Shown: positions 35,196-44,082 of the stretch, piece after piece
Position numbering within the stretch: the stretch's first letter is position 1
How the letters are laid out: every line of letters starts with the position of its first letter
Assembly (NCBI GenBank): GCA_036505635.1
Contig: DASXTC010000059.1
Coordinates: forward strand, 9,513-73,512
Length of the DNA: 64,000 bases
Direction of reading: 5' to 3'
From: DASXTC01 sp036505635
GTDB taxonomy: Bacteria > Acidobacteriota > Polarisedimenticolia > JACPZX01 > DASXTC01
Notes under the pieces: generated by a model
Seen by the model: only the letters and a program-made list of their open reading frames with translations
What the model was told of the DNA's origin: nothing
The model's database searches: none
Made by a program: the position numbers and the translations under genes

Positions 35196-37820
35196 ATGCC
35201 GATTGGATCCCAGGAAAAAAGGCAGGGGATCTTCCTCTTCATCGAGGAATTCTCGCGCCGCCATCCCGGCACCATCTTCATCGTCACCTTCGCGGTGGTC
35301 TGCCTCGCGGCGATCCTGGGGAGCCGCATCACCCTCGACACCGACATCCTGGCGCTGGTGCCACGCGGCGATCGCGCCATTGATGCCTTCAAGACCTCCC
35401 TGAAGGAATTCGGGGGGGCCGACTACGTGGCGGGCCTGATCGAAGCGCCGCAGGGCCACACGGCCGATGAGTACGAGGACTTCGCCGACCTGTTCGCGGA
35501 GAAGGCCGGCGCGATGGACGAGGTGCTCCAGGTGGAGTACCGCCTCGGGGGCAGCAGCGAGCTGATCGCGCTGTTTCAGAAATACGCCCTCCTCTTCCTG
35601 CCGCCAGAGGAGCTCCCGCGCCTCAAGGAGAAGCTCACCGACGCGGCGATCCGCCGGCAGGTGGCCGACAACCGCAGGGTCCTCGAGAACCCTTCGGCGA
35701 CCTTCCTCAAGGAGATCGTCCGCATGGACCCGCTCGGCTTGCGGTCGCTCCTCTGGGACCACCTTCTCGCGGCCAAGGGCGCGCTGAAGCTCAAGCCGGT
35801 CGACGGTTACTACATGTCTCAGGACGAAAGCGCGTTGCTCGTGCTGATCAAGCCGGCCCATCCAGCCCAGGACCTCGGGTTCACCAAGCGGCTCATGGCG
35901 GGGCTCAGGCAGGCCGAGAGCGAGACGCGCCAGGAACTGTCCGCCGAGGGAGGCACGCCGGGCGCCGAGCAGGTGACGATGGACTACGCCGGGTCATACG
36001 TCATCGCGCTCGACGACTCGGAGCTGATCAAGTCGGACATGAAGCTCACCGCGGTCCTCTCGTTCTTCGGCGTGCTCGGCCTCTACCTGATCGGCTACCG
36101 CCGCTTCGGCGCGCTGATGTACAGCAGCGTCCCCCTCATGGTCGGGCAGGCCCTTACCTTCGCCGCGGCCTTCCTGGTCTTCGGCCACATCAACTCCGCG
36201 TCATCGGGCTTCGTCGCGATGGTCATGGGGTTGGGGACCGATTTCACGATCGTCATGTACGCGCGCTACGTCGAGGAGCGGCTGGGAGGCCTCTCGCTGC
36301 CGGACGCCAGCCGCCTGATGATGGGGGAGGGGGCCCTCGGGATGTTCGCGGGCGCCATCACGTCGGCCGGCACCTTCTACTCGATGTGCGTCACCAAGTT
36401 CCGTGGTCTCTGGGAGCTCGGGTTCCTGATCGGCACCGGGATCCTCCTCAGCATGGTGGCCATCCTTTTCCTGCTGCCCGCGATGATCCAGTGGAACGAG
36501 GGCCGGCCCCGGCGTCGCGACGTCATCCGGAAGCTCCACATCCAGTCGTTCGGCTTCGAGCGGCTGATACCGGTGTCGGCGCGTCACCCGGCCGCGACGC
36601 TCATCGCGCTGGCCGGCGCGACCGCCATCTTCGGCGCCGCCGCCTGGAACATGGGGTTCTCCGATAACATCCGCGACCTGGGCTCCCGATCGAACAGAGG
36701 GGCCCTCGCGCAGGAGAAGGTCGCCAGGAAATTCGGCGGAGATCTCAATTTCATGATGGCGATCGTGAGGGACCCGGCCGTGGATGGCACGGTCGAAAAG
36801 GTGCGAGCCCTCATGCAGCGCGCGCAGCCCTGGCTGGACTCGGGTGTGCTGCGGGGCACCGACTCCATCCTCAACTACCTGCCGGCGCAGTCGCGCCAGG
36901 AGCAGGTGATCCAGACGCTGAAAGCCGGCTCCGAAGGGGACTTCAGCGCAGCGAGGATCGAGAGGACATTCCGGCAAGCGCTGCGGGAGTCCGGCTTTCG
37001 CGAGAACGCGTTTGACGATTATCTCGTGGACCTCCGCGAGAGCCTCTCCCGCAACCGGCCTCTGAGGCTCGCCGATCTCCAGGCGGCCAACCTGGGCGCC
37101 GTCCTCGACCGGTACATCAAGCGGTCCGCGCCGGCGCCGGCGCCGGGGCAGGAGGCCGGAACCTATCAGGCCGCCGTCTACCTCTTCATGGCCGAGGGCA
37201 GGTTCCGGCGCGAGGCGCCGGCCGGGCTGGTGGCGGCGATCCAGGGGGACGATCCGGACATCTCGGTGACCGGTGTGAACGTCGTCAGCAAGCGGCTGCG
37301 GGAGATCTTCGCTCACGACGCCAAGATCGCCATCAGCGTCGGTCTGGTGCTCGTGAGCGTTCTCCTTTGGCTCGACTTCCGATCGGTGAGAATGATGGTC
37401 CTCGCCAACCTTCAGGTGCTCGTGGGGGTCGTCTGGATGCTGGGCGTCATGAGCCTGTCCGGTGTCCAGATGAACTTCGTGAACTGCTTCGTGGCGACGA
37501 TGATCCTGGGCGTGGGCGTGGACTACGGCATCCACATGATCCACCGCATGCGCGTCAACGGCGGCGTGGTGGACTCAGGGATCATGGAGACGGGCAAAGC
37601 GGTGGCGATGGCCGCGATGACCAACATCGTGGGATTCGGTTCGCTCACGTTCTCCAACTACCCGGGTCTGCGCAGCGTGGGGATCATCTCCTCGGTGGGG
37701 AGCCTGGCCTGCCTGATCACGGCGGTCACGTTGCTGCCGGCGGCGCTCTCGCTTCCGGGGTGGGCGGCCTCTCCGGCGCCGGCGCGGCGTGAGACGGGCG
37801 CCAGGGAGTCGACCGCGTGA
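35196..37820 (+). CDS. MMPL/RND-family exporter (HpnN-like)
   Basis: 874 residues, with two homologous halves, each with a first helix, a large periplasmic loop and five further helices (12 in all). Helix 1 is TIFIVTFAVVCLAAILG followed by ITLDTDILALVP. Conserved membrane motifs include GLGTDFTIVMYARYVEE in the first half and ILGVGVDYGIHMIHRMR in the second. It resembles HpnN-type hopanoid or lipid exporters that work in the inner membrane on proton motive force. GTG at 35184 is an alternative start but has GAGGA too close. uppP starts 10 bp later, so envelope lipid handling is a shared theme. Confidence 0.85.
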   Translation: MPIGSQEKRQGIFLFIEEFSRRHPGTIFIVTFAVVCLAAILGSRITLDTDILALVPRGDRAIDAFKTSLKEFGGADYVAGLIEAPQGHTADEYEDFADLFAEKAGAMDEVLQVEYRLGGSSELIALFQKYALLFLPPEELPRLKEKLTDAAIRRQVADNRRVLENPSATFLKEIVRMDPLGLRSLLWDHLLAAKGALKLKPVDGYYMSQDESALLVLIKPAHPAQDLGFTKRLMAGLRQAESETRQELSAEGGTPGAEQVTMDYAGSYVIALDDSELIKSDMKLTAVLSFFGVLGLYLIGYRRFGALMYSSVPLMVGQALTFAAAFLVFGHINSASSGFVAMVMGLGTDFTIVMYARYVEERLGGLSLPDASRLMMGEGALGMFAGAITSAGTFYSMCVTKFRGLWELGFLIGTGILLSMVAILFLLPAMIQWNEGRPRRRDVIRKLHIQSFGFERLIPVSARHPAATLIALAGATAIFGAAAWNMGFSDNIRDLGSRSNRGALAQEKVARKFGGDLNFMMAIVRDPAVDGTVEKVRALMQRAQPWLDSGVLRGTDSILNYLPAQSRQEQVIQTLKAGSEGDFSAARIERTFRQALRESGFRENAFDDYLVDLRESLSRNRPLRLADLQAANLGAVLDRYIKRSAPAPAPGQEAGTYQAAVYLFMAEGRFRREAPAGLVAAIQGDDPDISVTGVNVVSKRLREIFAHDAKIAISVGLVLVSVLLWLDFRSVRMMVLANLQVLVGVVWMLGVMSLSGVQMNFVNCFVATMILGVGVDYGIHMIHRMRVNGGVVDSGIMETGKAVAMAAMTNIVGFGSLTFSNYPGLRSVGIISSVGSLACLITAVTLLPAALSLPGWAASPAPARRETGARESTA

Positions 37821-37830
37821 AGCGCCTGCC

Positions 37831-38619
37831 ATGATCTGGATCGCGCTCCTGCTCGGGCTGATCGAGGGCCTGACGGAGTTCCTGCCGGTCTCCTCGACCG
37901 GCCACCTCATCATCGCGAGCCACCTGCTCGGCTTCACGGGCGAGACGGCCTCGACGTTCGGTATATTCATCCAGCTCGGCGCGATCCTGGCCGTCATCTG
38001 GGAATACCGCCAACGTCTGACGCGGGTCGTGATGGGCGCGCTGGCGGACCGGGCCTCGTTCGGGCTCCTGAGCAACCTCGCGCTCGCGTTCCTGCCCGCG
38101 GCGGCGGCCGGCTTCCTCCTGCATGACTTCATCAAGGAGAGCCTCTTCGGCCCGGTCACCGTCGCGGCCGCGCTGGTGGCGGGTGGAGTGGCGATGCTGG
38201 CCATCGAGTGGTCCTCGCCCAAGGCCGAGGTCGCGGACGTGATGCGCATCTCCTGGCGCCAGGCGCTCGGGGTGGGCCTCGCGCAGACCCTCTCGTTGTT
38301 CCCCGGGGTGTCCCGCGCCGCCGCGACGATCATGGGCGGCATGGTCTGCCGGCTGGACCGCAGGACCGCCACGGAGTTCTCGTTCTTCCTCGCCATCCCG
38401 ACGATTCTGGCCGCGACGCTCTACGACCTGCTCAAATCGTGGAGCGGGTTGGCCCGGGCGGACCTGCCGGTTTTCACGGTGGGGCTCGCCGCGGCCTTCG
38501 TGTCGGCGCTCGTCGCGGTGCGCGGCTTCATCCGTTTCATCTCCCGGCACGACTTCAGGCCCTTCGCCTGGTACCGGATCGGCCTCGGGCTGGTGCTGCT
38601 CCTCTATTTCCTGAAGTGA
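37831..38619 (+). CDS. uppP: Undecaprenyl-diphosphatase
   Basis: 262 residues; removes a phosphate from undecaprenyl pyrophosphate to recycle the carrier lipid for peptidoglycan and polysaccharide export. The two catalytic motifs are EGLTEFLPVSSTGHLI and LFPGVSRAAATI, with about eight membrane helices. The length is normal for BacA/UppP. The ATG at 37831 was chosen over an upstream in-frame ATG at 37789 because the protein then begins directly with the first helix. It directly follows the MMPL exporter gene. Confidence 0.95.
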   Translation: MIWIALLLGLIEGLTEFLPVSSTGHLIIASHLLGFTGETASTFGIFIQLGAILAVIWEYRQRLTRVVMGALADRASFGLLSNLALAFLPAAAAGFLLHDFIKESLFGPVTVAAALVAGGVAMLAIEWSSPKAEVADVMRISWRQALGVGLAQTLSLFPGVSRAAATIMGGMVCRLDRRTATEFSFFLAIPTILAATLYDLLKSWSGLARADLPVFTVGLAAAFVSALVAVRGFIRFISRHDFRPFAWYRIGLGLVLLLYFLK

Positions 38620-38649
38620 CGTGGGGCTGCCGGTCCGCGCGAAGTGCGC

Positions 38650-38655
38650 TATGCT
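38650..38655 (+). promoter_or_regulatory. Candidate -10 box (TATGCT)
   Basis: TATGCT lies 27 nt before the ATG at 38683, which also has GGAGGG as a ribosome-binding site. The -35 region was not convincing. Confidence 0.25.
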
Positions 38656-38682
38656 TGCCCCTCGGAACCGGAGGGACACGCG

Positions 38683-39258
38683 ATGAATCGACTTCATCTC
38701 AGACTTTCGGTGGCGGCCACACTGGCGGCGCTCCTGATCGGACCGGCTCTGGCGGGCCGGCGCGAGGTCAGGGAGAAATTCTCGGGCGGCACGTTCTACC
38801 TCCAGCACAACCTCTTCTACGACGGGGACTCGGCGGCGTGGGAGAACTTCATCCTGACCCCCGATTTCGTCCCGATTGGGACGAAGATGACGGTCAGGAG
38901 GGTGGGAAGAGAGGAGGTCGCGCTGGCGGTGGAGGGACGCGACGAGAAGCTCTACCTGCAAATCGAGGACTGCGCGCCCGATCTGGAAACGGTCCTGGAC
39001 CGGATCCTGGGGAACGAGCCCCCATCGCTCGACGGGTTCGGCGATGTGGACCTCAAGGGGATCCGATCGGGCCGTATCCTCGAGGGGATGTCCCGGCAGG
39101 CAGTCTTCAGGGCGGTCGGCTACCCGCCTTACCGCCACGCGGCCCACGACGTGGGCAATCCGGATCTCGAGGCGGACGAGCTGACATGGATGAAGGGCGT
39201 CCTGGATCGGATCATCATCAAGTTTGATGACGGGAAGGTCGCCTCGATCGACGACTGA
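38683..39258 (+). CDS. Exported protein with SmpA/BamE-like C-terminal region
   Basis: 191 residues. A signal peptide (about 1-24, cleavage near ALAG) precedes a domain starting REVREKFSGGTFYLQHNLFY. The C-terminal part, GRILEGMSRQAVFRAVGYPPYRHAA...LTWMKGVLDRIIIKFDDGKVASIDD, has the GMS-x(n)-G-P and final strand pattern of the SmpA/OmlA (BamE) fold. There is no lipobox Cys, so it is probably periplasmic rather than a lipoprotein. A shortened, broken copy follows immediately. Its role is unknown; the fold suggests protein binding in the envelope. Confidence 0.75.
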   Translation: MNRLHLRLSVAATLAALLIGPALAGRREVREKFSGGTFYLQHNLFYDGDSAAWENFILTPDFVPIGTKMTVRRVGREEVALAVEGRDEKLYLQIEDCAPDLETVLDRILGNEPPSLDGFGDVDLKGIRSGRILEGMSRQAVFRAVGYPPYRHAAHDVGNPDLEADELTWMKGVLDRIIIKFDDGKVASIDD

Positions 39259-39271
39259 GAGGAGCCGACTC

Positions 39272-39582
39272 ATGAAGAGAGCGTACGTCCGGCTGGCGGT
39301 TGCGGCCCTCGTCGCTGGAGCAAGGCCCCGTCGCTGGAGCGTCTGTCGGATCTCGATCGAGCAGGCATCAAGGCTGCCAAGGTCAAGGAGGGGATGACCA
39401 GAAGGGGGGTTTTCCTGGCGGTGGGGTACCCCCCCTACTATTACTCGCCTCCGTTTTTCCTCGACAAGAAGGCCGCCTCCAACCACGACACCGACGCCGA
39501 CACGCTGACCTACATGGCCAGCACCTGGGACTTCCTCGTCATCGAGTTCAAGGAGGGGAAGGTCCTTTCGGTCGAGGATTAG
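39272..39582 (+). pseudogene. Decayed tandem copy of the SmpA/BamE-like gene
   Basis: The ATG at 39272 opens a signal-peptide-like MKRAYVRLAVAALVAG, but the frame then stops at about 39395. The rest of the paralogue is in the next frame: APSLERLSDLDRAGI...VKEGMTRRGVFLAVGYPPYYYSPP up to a TAG at 39582, matching PPSLDGFGDVDLKGIRSG...EGMSRQAVFRAVGYPP in the intact gene. About 80 internal codons are missing and the two parts are out of frame. An 11-bp direct repeat flanks the junction. A short protein from ATG 39394 (62 residues) is possible but has no signal. Confidence 0.75.
39311..39340 (+). repeat. 11-bp direct repeat at the deletion junction
   Basis: GTCGCTGGAGC occurs at 39311-39321 and again at 39330-39340, exactly where the signal-peptide part and the C-terminal part of the decayed copy meet. 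A short duplication or slippage event is the simplest explanation. Confidence 0.7.
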
Positions 39583-40187
39583 ACCAGTCGCGCGGCGCGT
39601 GTCTTCCGGCGCGGCCGCAGCAGGGCGCGCGCGGGTGCGCCGTCGGCTCCGGGGATCAGGAGCGGCAGCGCGATGAGGTGATATCGCCCGGGCGGTGCCG
39701 CCGACAGGTCGAGCCCCTCGAGGACCACCACGCCCGAGCGGAGCAGCTCCCGGTGCGCCGGCAGATCGGGGTCGCCAATCGGATCGACCGACAGGCCGTC
39801 GGTGCCGACGAGCAGGACTCCGCGGCGCACCAGCTCGCGGGCCCCGTCCGGGGAGAGCGTGGCCTGGCCCCTAAGCAGGACCCGGGCCCGGCGCGGCAAC
39901 TGCCAGCGCTTCACATCGCGCGCTCCGATGGAGGGCCCGGACGCCCGAACCACGAGCGCGGGCCCCACCATCGCCTCCAGGCTCAGCGAGTCGACGCCGC
40001 CCCGGCCGCCGGTCAGGTGGTTCGGCCCGTCCACATGCGTGCCGGCGTGCAGGCTCGTCCGGATCACCGAGACGCGGGCGTGATCCCCCCGGGCCGGGTC
40101 GCCGATCAATTCGATGGAGACCGGGGGGTCCCCCGGATAGGTGCGCGTGGCGGGTCCCAGGGCGACGGTGATGTCGATGAATCTCAC
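39579..40187 (-). CDS. Cyclase-family metal hydrolase (KynB-like)
   Basis: 202 residues of the cyclase/kynurenine formamidase superfamily. The metal-binding motif is HAGTHVDGPNHL, and DITVALGPATRTYPGDPP at the start and VGTDGLSVDP in the middle are conserved. The enzyme would hydrolyse a formamide or lactam; bacterial KynB acts on N-formylkynurenine, but no other tryptophan catabolic gene is here. The TAA overlaps the end of the pseudogene by 4 bp (convergent). It begins 11 bp after the stop of the transglutaminase-like gene, same strand. Confidence 0.85.
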   Translation of the reverse strand: MRFIDITVALGPATRTYPGDPPVSIELIGDPARGDHARVSVIRTSLHAGTHVDGPNHLTGGRGGVDSLSLEAMVGPALVVRASGPSIGARDVKRWQLPRRARVLLRGQATLSPDGARELVRRGVLLVGTDGLSVDPIGDPDLPAHRELLRSGVVVLEGLDLSAAPPGRYHLIALPLLIPGADGAPARALLRPRRKTRAARLV

Positions 40188-40197
40188 CCGCCCCTCG

Positions 40198-41301
40198 TCA
40201 GGGGTTCGGGGGAGGGTTGGAGGGCGGACTCCCCGGAGCCTTGGGTCTGAGCTGGATCTCCGAGCTGGGGATCTCGGCTACCTCCTCGTACTGCACTTCC
40301 TGCCTGGGGTCGGGCATGGTCTTGCCGTCGCATTCCCAGTACGGGTTGATGAAGTAGTTGAGCGGGACGCCGGCCTGCGGGGGGTTCAGGTGCACCTCGC
40401 GACCGACCGCCAACGCGAGACGCCGTTCGTCCACCGAGCCGAAGGAGTAGGCCTTCCTGGTCGGGTTGCGCCTGGCCTCAGCCGGATCGACGGGGATCCA
40501 TCCCGTCCCGGGGAGGTAGAACTCCGCCCAACCGTAGTACCCGTCAACCGAGCCGCGGCGGATCCCGGCGGGGAACTTCCAGCCTGTCACGGTGCGCGCG
40601 GGCACGCCGGCGGCCCGGCAGAGCGCCACGAAGGCGGCGGCCATGTCCAGGCTGTCTCCCTTCATCATCTTGAGGGTGACCGAGAGATTGCCGAGGCCGG
40701 CGCCCTGCAGCTCGCGAGGGCTGGACAGGAGGGCCACGTTGGCCACCACGTACTCGAAAATGGCGCGCGCCTTGCCCAGCGCAGTCTTCTCCTTGGACGC
40801 GATCTTCGAGGCGCGGGACCGCAGGTCATCGTCGGGCAACCCCGTGGGGTCCGGTTTCAGCCATCGCTCCCCGATCTTCCGATCCTCCTCGCCCGGTGCC
40901 CTGGCCGGCACCCCCTCGAGGTTGCCGTGGACCTGCTCGGTGCGCTCTACGAAGAAGCCGATGAGGACCTGCATCGGGACGCCGCCGCGCGGTCCGCTGT
41001 GCAGGTAGCCGGCGATCGTCTGATGGTCCGCGATCTCGTTGGTGGAGATGTTGAAGGGTCCCTGGGCCATGAGCTGCTCGATCCTCTGGTGCACGTCGGG
41101 GAAGGGGATGGGGAGCCAGCAGTCTGTTGACTGGGCTTCCCGCGGGATCTTGCCGAAGTAGGTGCGCGTCTCGACCCGGAACCTCGCGGCCTTCGGCCCC
41201 GGCGCCTGCCGTGCGAACCCGGGGGACCCTCCCGTCACCAGGACGGCTGCCACCACCACCGCCGCGAGCCTCTCCCGCCTTCCAGACATCATGCTCACCA
41301 T
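40198..41301 (-). CDS. Transglutaminase-fold protein without catalytic Cys and His
   Basis: 367 residues with a signal peptide (about residues 1-30). The C-terminal half follows the transglutaminase-core pattern: MKGDSLDMAAAFVALCRAAGVPARTVTGW, GYYGWAEFYLPGTGWIPVDPAEA. The nucleophile Cys of the G-x-C motif is Ser217, and the His of HxWxE is Tyr256; only the Asp (272) remains. It cannot be a normal Cys-dependent transglutaminase or protease. The start ATG 41301 has GGAGG five bases upstream; an ATG at 41322 does not. It is probably exported; partner unknown. It is co-directional with the cyclase gene. Confidence 0.82.
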   Translation of the reverse strand: MVSMMSGRRERLAAVVVAAVLVTGGSPGFARQAPGPKAARFRVETRTYFGKIPREAQSTDCWLPIPFPDVHQRIEQLMAQGPFNISTNEIADHQTIAGYLHSGPRGGVPMQVLIGFFVERTEQVHGNLEGVPARAPGEEDRKIGERWLKPDPTGLPDDDLRSRASKIASKEKTALGKARAIFEYVVANVALLSSPRELQGAGLGNLSVTLKMMKGDSLDMAAAFVALCRAAGVPARTVTGWKFPAGIRRGSVDGYYGWAEFYLPGTGWIPVDPAEARRNPTRKAYSFGSVDERRLALAVGREVHLNPPQAGVPLNYFINPYWECDGKTMPDPRQEVQYEEVAEIPSSEIQLRPKAPGSPPSNPPPNP

Positions 41302-41356
41302 GCGTGCCTCCGCGAAGGGCATGATGGTAGCACGCAGATGGGAGGTTCGCCGGGGA

Positions 41357-42778
41357 TCAGGCGGGGGAGCGCTTGCCGAACCCTCGGCGCTTCATCTCTC
41401 CCCACCCGCGACGCCTGCGCACGAAATCGTAGAAGGCCTTGACCTTGAAGGCGCTCAGGATCTGGCGGTACCCGAAGTTCTCCAGCACCGCGTAGACCAT
41501 CAGCCTGGCGAGGTCGAGCCAGCCTGGGTAGCGGCGGAAGGAGATCTCCTCGAGCAGCACGGCCGCCACGGACAGGAAGACCCCGTAGAGGACGGCCAGG
41601 GCGAAGAAGAGGATGAAGAACTGGAGGTTGAGGATGCCGAGGTACCAGGCCAGCGGCACGCTGATGTAGCCGGTCAGCTCGATGAAGGGCCCCAGCATCT
41701 CGAATATGACGAAGTAAGGGAAGGCGACGAGCCCGATCACGCCGTACCTCGGGTTGAGGAGCATGCGCCGGTGACGCCAGAGGCTCTGCAGGAGCCCGCG
41801 GTGCCAGCGGTTCCTCTGCCGGCGGAGTATCTGGAACGTGTTCGGCACCTCGGTCCAGCAGACCGGGTCGGGCACGAAGACGATCCGGTATTTCATCTTC
41901 TTGCGGCGGCAGTTCTCGTGCAGCCGCACGACGAGCTCGAGGTCCTCCGTGTCCGACTCCGAGTCATAGCCGCCCACCTCGATCACCTCGGATTTCTTGT
42001 AGAGCCCGAACGCTCCCGAGATGATGAGCAGCGACCGCATGACGCTCCACCCGATGCGCCCCGTGAGGAAGGCTCTCAGGTACTCAACCACCTGGAGGAT
42101 CGGCAGCGCCCTGGGCGGCAGGTGGATCTTGGAGACCCGCCCTTCGTGCACTTCACAACCGTTGGCGATGCGGACGATGCCGCCAACCGCGACCATCTCG
42201 GCGGGATGCTCCATGAACGGCTTCACCACGCGCAACAGCGCGTTGTCCTCGATGATCGAGTCGGCGTCCACGGAGCAGAAGAGGGGGAATCTCGCCATGT
42301 TGATTCCGGTGTTCAACGCGTCGGACTTTCCACCGCGCTCCTTGTCGATGACGGTGAGGTTCTGATGCGTCAGCGACCCGTAGATCCCCCGGACGGGTCT
42401 GGTCGGGATCGACCGTTTATAGACCTTGTCGAGTCGGCGGAGATCGAACGCGTCAACGAGGTTCCTGAGGGTCCGGTCGGTGGAGTCGTCGTTGATCACG
42501 ATGATCTCGAACTCGCTGTAGTTGACGAGCTGAAGCGATCGGACCGTTTCGACGATGTTCTTCTCCTCGTTGTGCGCGGGCACCAGGATGCTGATGGGCC
42601 AGGTCATGTCGGACTGGAGGATCTGCTGGTAGTCCGAGAAGAAGGTGCGCTTGATGAACTTCAGCACCTCGACCAGGGAGACGAGGAAAAGGAGGAAGTA
42701 GATCGTGTTGAGGCTGAGGAAATAGACCAGCACGAAATCGTTGAAAACGATGATCGCGTCGATAAGGAACTGCCTCAT
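41357..42778 (-). CDS. Family-2 glycosyltransferase (processive polysaccharide synthase type)
   Basis: 473 residues. N-terminal helices (about residues 5-40), a GT-A domain with ISILVPAHNEE, NDDSTD, FCSVDADS, and SDTEDLELVVRL, then the R-x-x-R-W motif (RRQRNRWHRG) and four C-terminal helices. This is the layout of PgaC/IcaA, hyaluronan-like and YaiP synthases that polymerise and extrude a sugar chain across the inner membrane. It is the last gene of a five-gene minus-strand run with a YaiO-type porin and a glycoside hydrolase. The sugar is unknown. Confidence 0.9.
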   Translation of the reverse strand: MRQFLIDAIIVFNDFVLVYFLSLNTIYFLLFLVSLVEVLKFIKRTFFSDYQQILQSDMTWPISILVPAHNEEKNIVETVRSLQLVNYSEFEIIVINDDSTDRTLRNLVDAFDLRRLDKVYKRSIPTRPVRGIYGSLTHQNLTVIDKERGGKSDALNTGINMARFPLFCSVDADSIIEDNALLRVVKPFMEHPAEMVAVGGIVRIANGCEVHEGRVSKIHLPPRALPILQVVEYLRAFLTGRIGWSVMRSLLIISGAFGLYKKSEVIEVGGYDSESDTEDLELVVRLHENCRRKKMKYRIVFVPDPVCWTEVPNTFQILRRQRNRWHRGLLQSLWRHRRMLLNPRYGVIGLVAFPYFVIFEMLGPFIELTGYISVPLAWYLGILNLQFFILFFALAVLYGVFLSVAAVLLEEISFRRYPGWLDLARLMVYAVLENFGYRQILSAFKVKAFYDFVRRRRGWGEMKRRGFGKRSPA

Positions 42779-42799
42779 GGTCGCTCCCTCAGCGGGTCG

Positions 42800-44071
42800 T
42801 CACGCGGTCGGATGCGGCTGGACCCGCAGCCCCAGGATGATTGCCAGCCGCTGGCGGATGGAGCCCTCGGGATGGTTGTGGGCGATCTCCGTCAGAAGGT
42901 CGGTCCGCTTGAGCTTGACCAGCTTTGCCATCACGTCGAGGGCCAACTGGCGCTCCCTGCCCTCCTCGGAGGCCAGCCGCGCGATCATCGAATCGAGCAC
43001 GCCCGACTCCTGAAGCATCTGCACCGCCTGCTGCGCGGCATAGGTGTCCTTCGAATCGAGCATCGCCAGCAGGGCGCTCATGCCGCGCTCCCCCTTGTTC
43101 TTGAGGGCCTCGGCCGCGTTGGCGCGGACCCACCACTGTGGGTCGGCAAGCGACGTGCACAGCGCCTCGATCGAGCCCTCCTCCTTGAGTCGCCCCAGCG
43201 CCTTGGCGGCCATCGCCCGGACGAACCAGGCCGGGTCCTTGAGCGCGTCGCCGAGGTGGGACGCGGAGGTCGGATCGCCGATCGAGCCGAGCGCGAATGC
43301 GGCCCGAGCGCGGATGTCCGCGTCCTGGTGCTTCAGCAGATCCCGCAGCAGTGAGATCGCCTTGAGGCTCCGGATCCTGCCGAAGATGTCGATGGCCGAG
43401 ATCTTCGCGTGCTGGGGGAAGTGGTCGAACTCCTGAAGCAGGATCTCGACGGACTCGTCTCCGGCGCCGATCAGGATCCCCGCCACGCGAATGGCCGACC
43501 ACCGGCCCGGGTCCTTCAGGGCCAGCGTGAGGGGCCTGAGGGCCTCCGAGGTGCGGATGTTGCCCAGGGCGCGGGCCACGCGCACCCGCACCTCCGGCAC
43601 GGGGTCGTTCATGTGATCGATCAGCGATCGGGTCGCCTTCTCGCTCCCCATGAGGCCGAGCTTCTCGGCCGCCTCGGCGCGGGTCCACCACCGCCGGCTC
43701 TCGAGGTTGGCCAGGTAGTGATCCACGAAGCCCAGTTTCTCGAACGCATCGCGGGCGCGCTCGCGCACCGAGCCCTTCACCACGCGGCCCATCTCGAAGA
43801 AGATCCGCTCCACGAGGACGCGCTCGCTGCGGTGGATGGGGCGTGGGAGGTACTTCTCGAGCGCCTCCTTGCCGACCGCGTACTTGAAGAAGCCGGGCTC
43901 CAGCTCCGCCCGGCGGAGCCTGAGACGCGCCTCGACGATCTCTCGCCAACCCTTGCTGATGATGATGATGCCGACCAGCAGCAGGAAGAAGGCGCTCACG
44001 CCGACCAGCAGCGCGATCACGAACTCGTACATCGGGCCAACTTCCTGCGACCACCACGGCATCGTCGGCAT
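42800..44071 (-). CDS. Membrane-anchored HEAT-repeat protein
   Basis: 423 residues. One transmembrane helix (about residues 15-39, FVIALLVGVSAFFLLLVGII) is followed by a linker, then a long alpha-solenoid from about residue 115: RRWWTRAEAAEKLGLMGS, DPVPEVRVRVARALGNI, DADIRARAAFALGSIGD, DPAWFVRAMAAKALGRLKE, DPQWWVRANAAEALKNKG. These are HEAT/PBS-lyase-type repeats, a protein-binding platform on the cytoplasmic face. GAGGAG lies about 7 bp before the ATG. It sits between the synthase and the response regulator, so it may connect them; this is inference from order. Confidence 0.88.
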   Translation of the reverse strand: MPTMPWWSQEVGPMYEFVIALLVGVSAFFLLLVGIIIISKGWREIVEARLRLRRAELEPGFFKYAVGKEALEKYLPRPIHRSERVLVERIFFEMGRVVKGSVRERARDAFEKLGFVDHYLANLESRRWWTRAEAAEKLGLMGSEKATRSLIDHMNDPVPEVRVRVARALGNIRTSEALRPLTLALKDPGRWSAIRVAGILIGAGDESVEILLQEFDHFPQHAKISAIDIFGRIRSLKAISLLRDLLKHQDADIRARAAFALGSIGDPTSASHLGDALKDPAWFVRAMAAKALGRLKEEGSIEALCTSLADPQWWVRANAAEALKNKGERGMSALLAMLDSKDTYAAQQAVQMLQESGVLDSMIARLASEEGRERQLALDVMAKLVKLKRTDLLTEIAHNHPEGSIRQRLAIILGLRVQPHPTA

Positions 44072-44082
44072 GCGGCGGCTCC

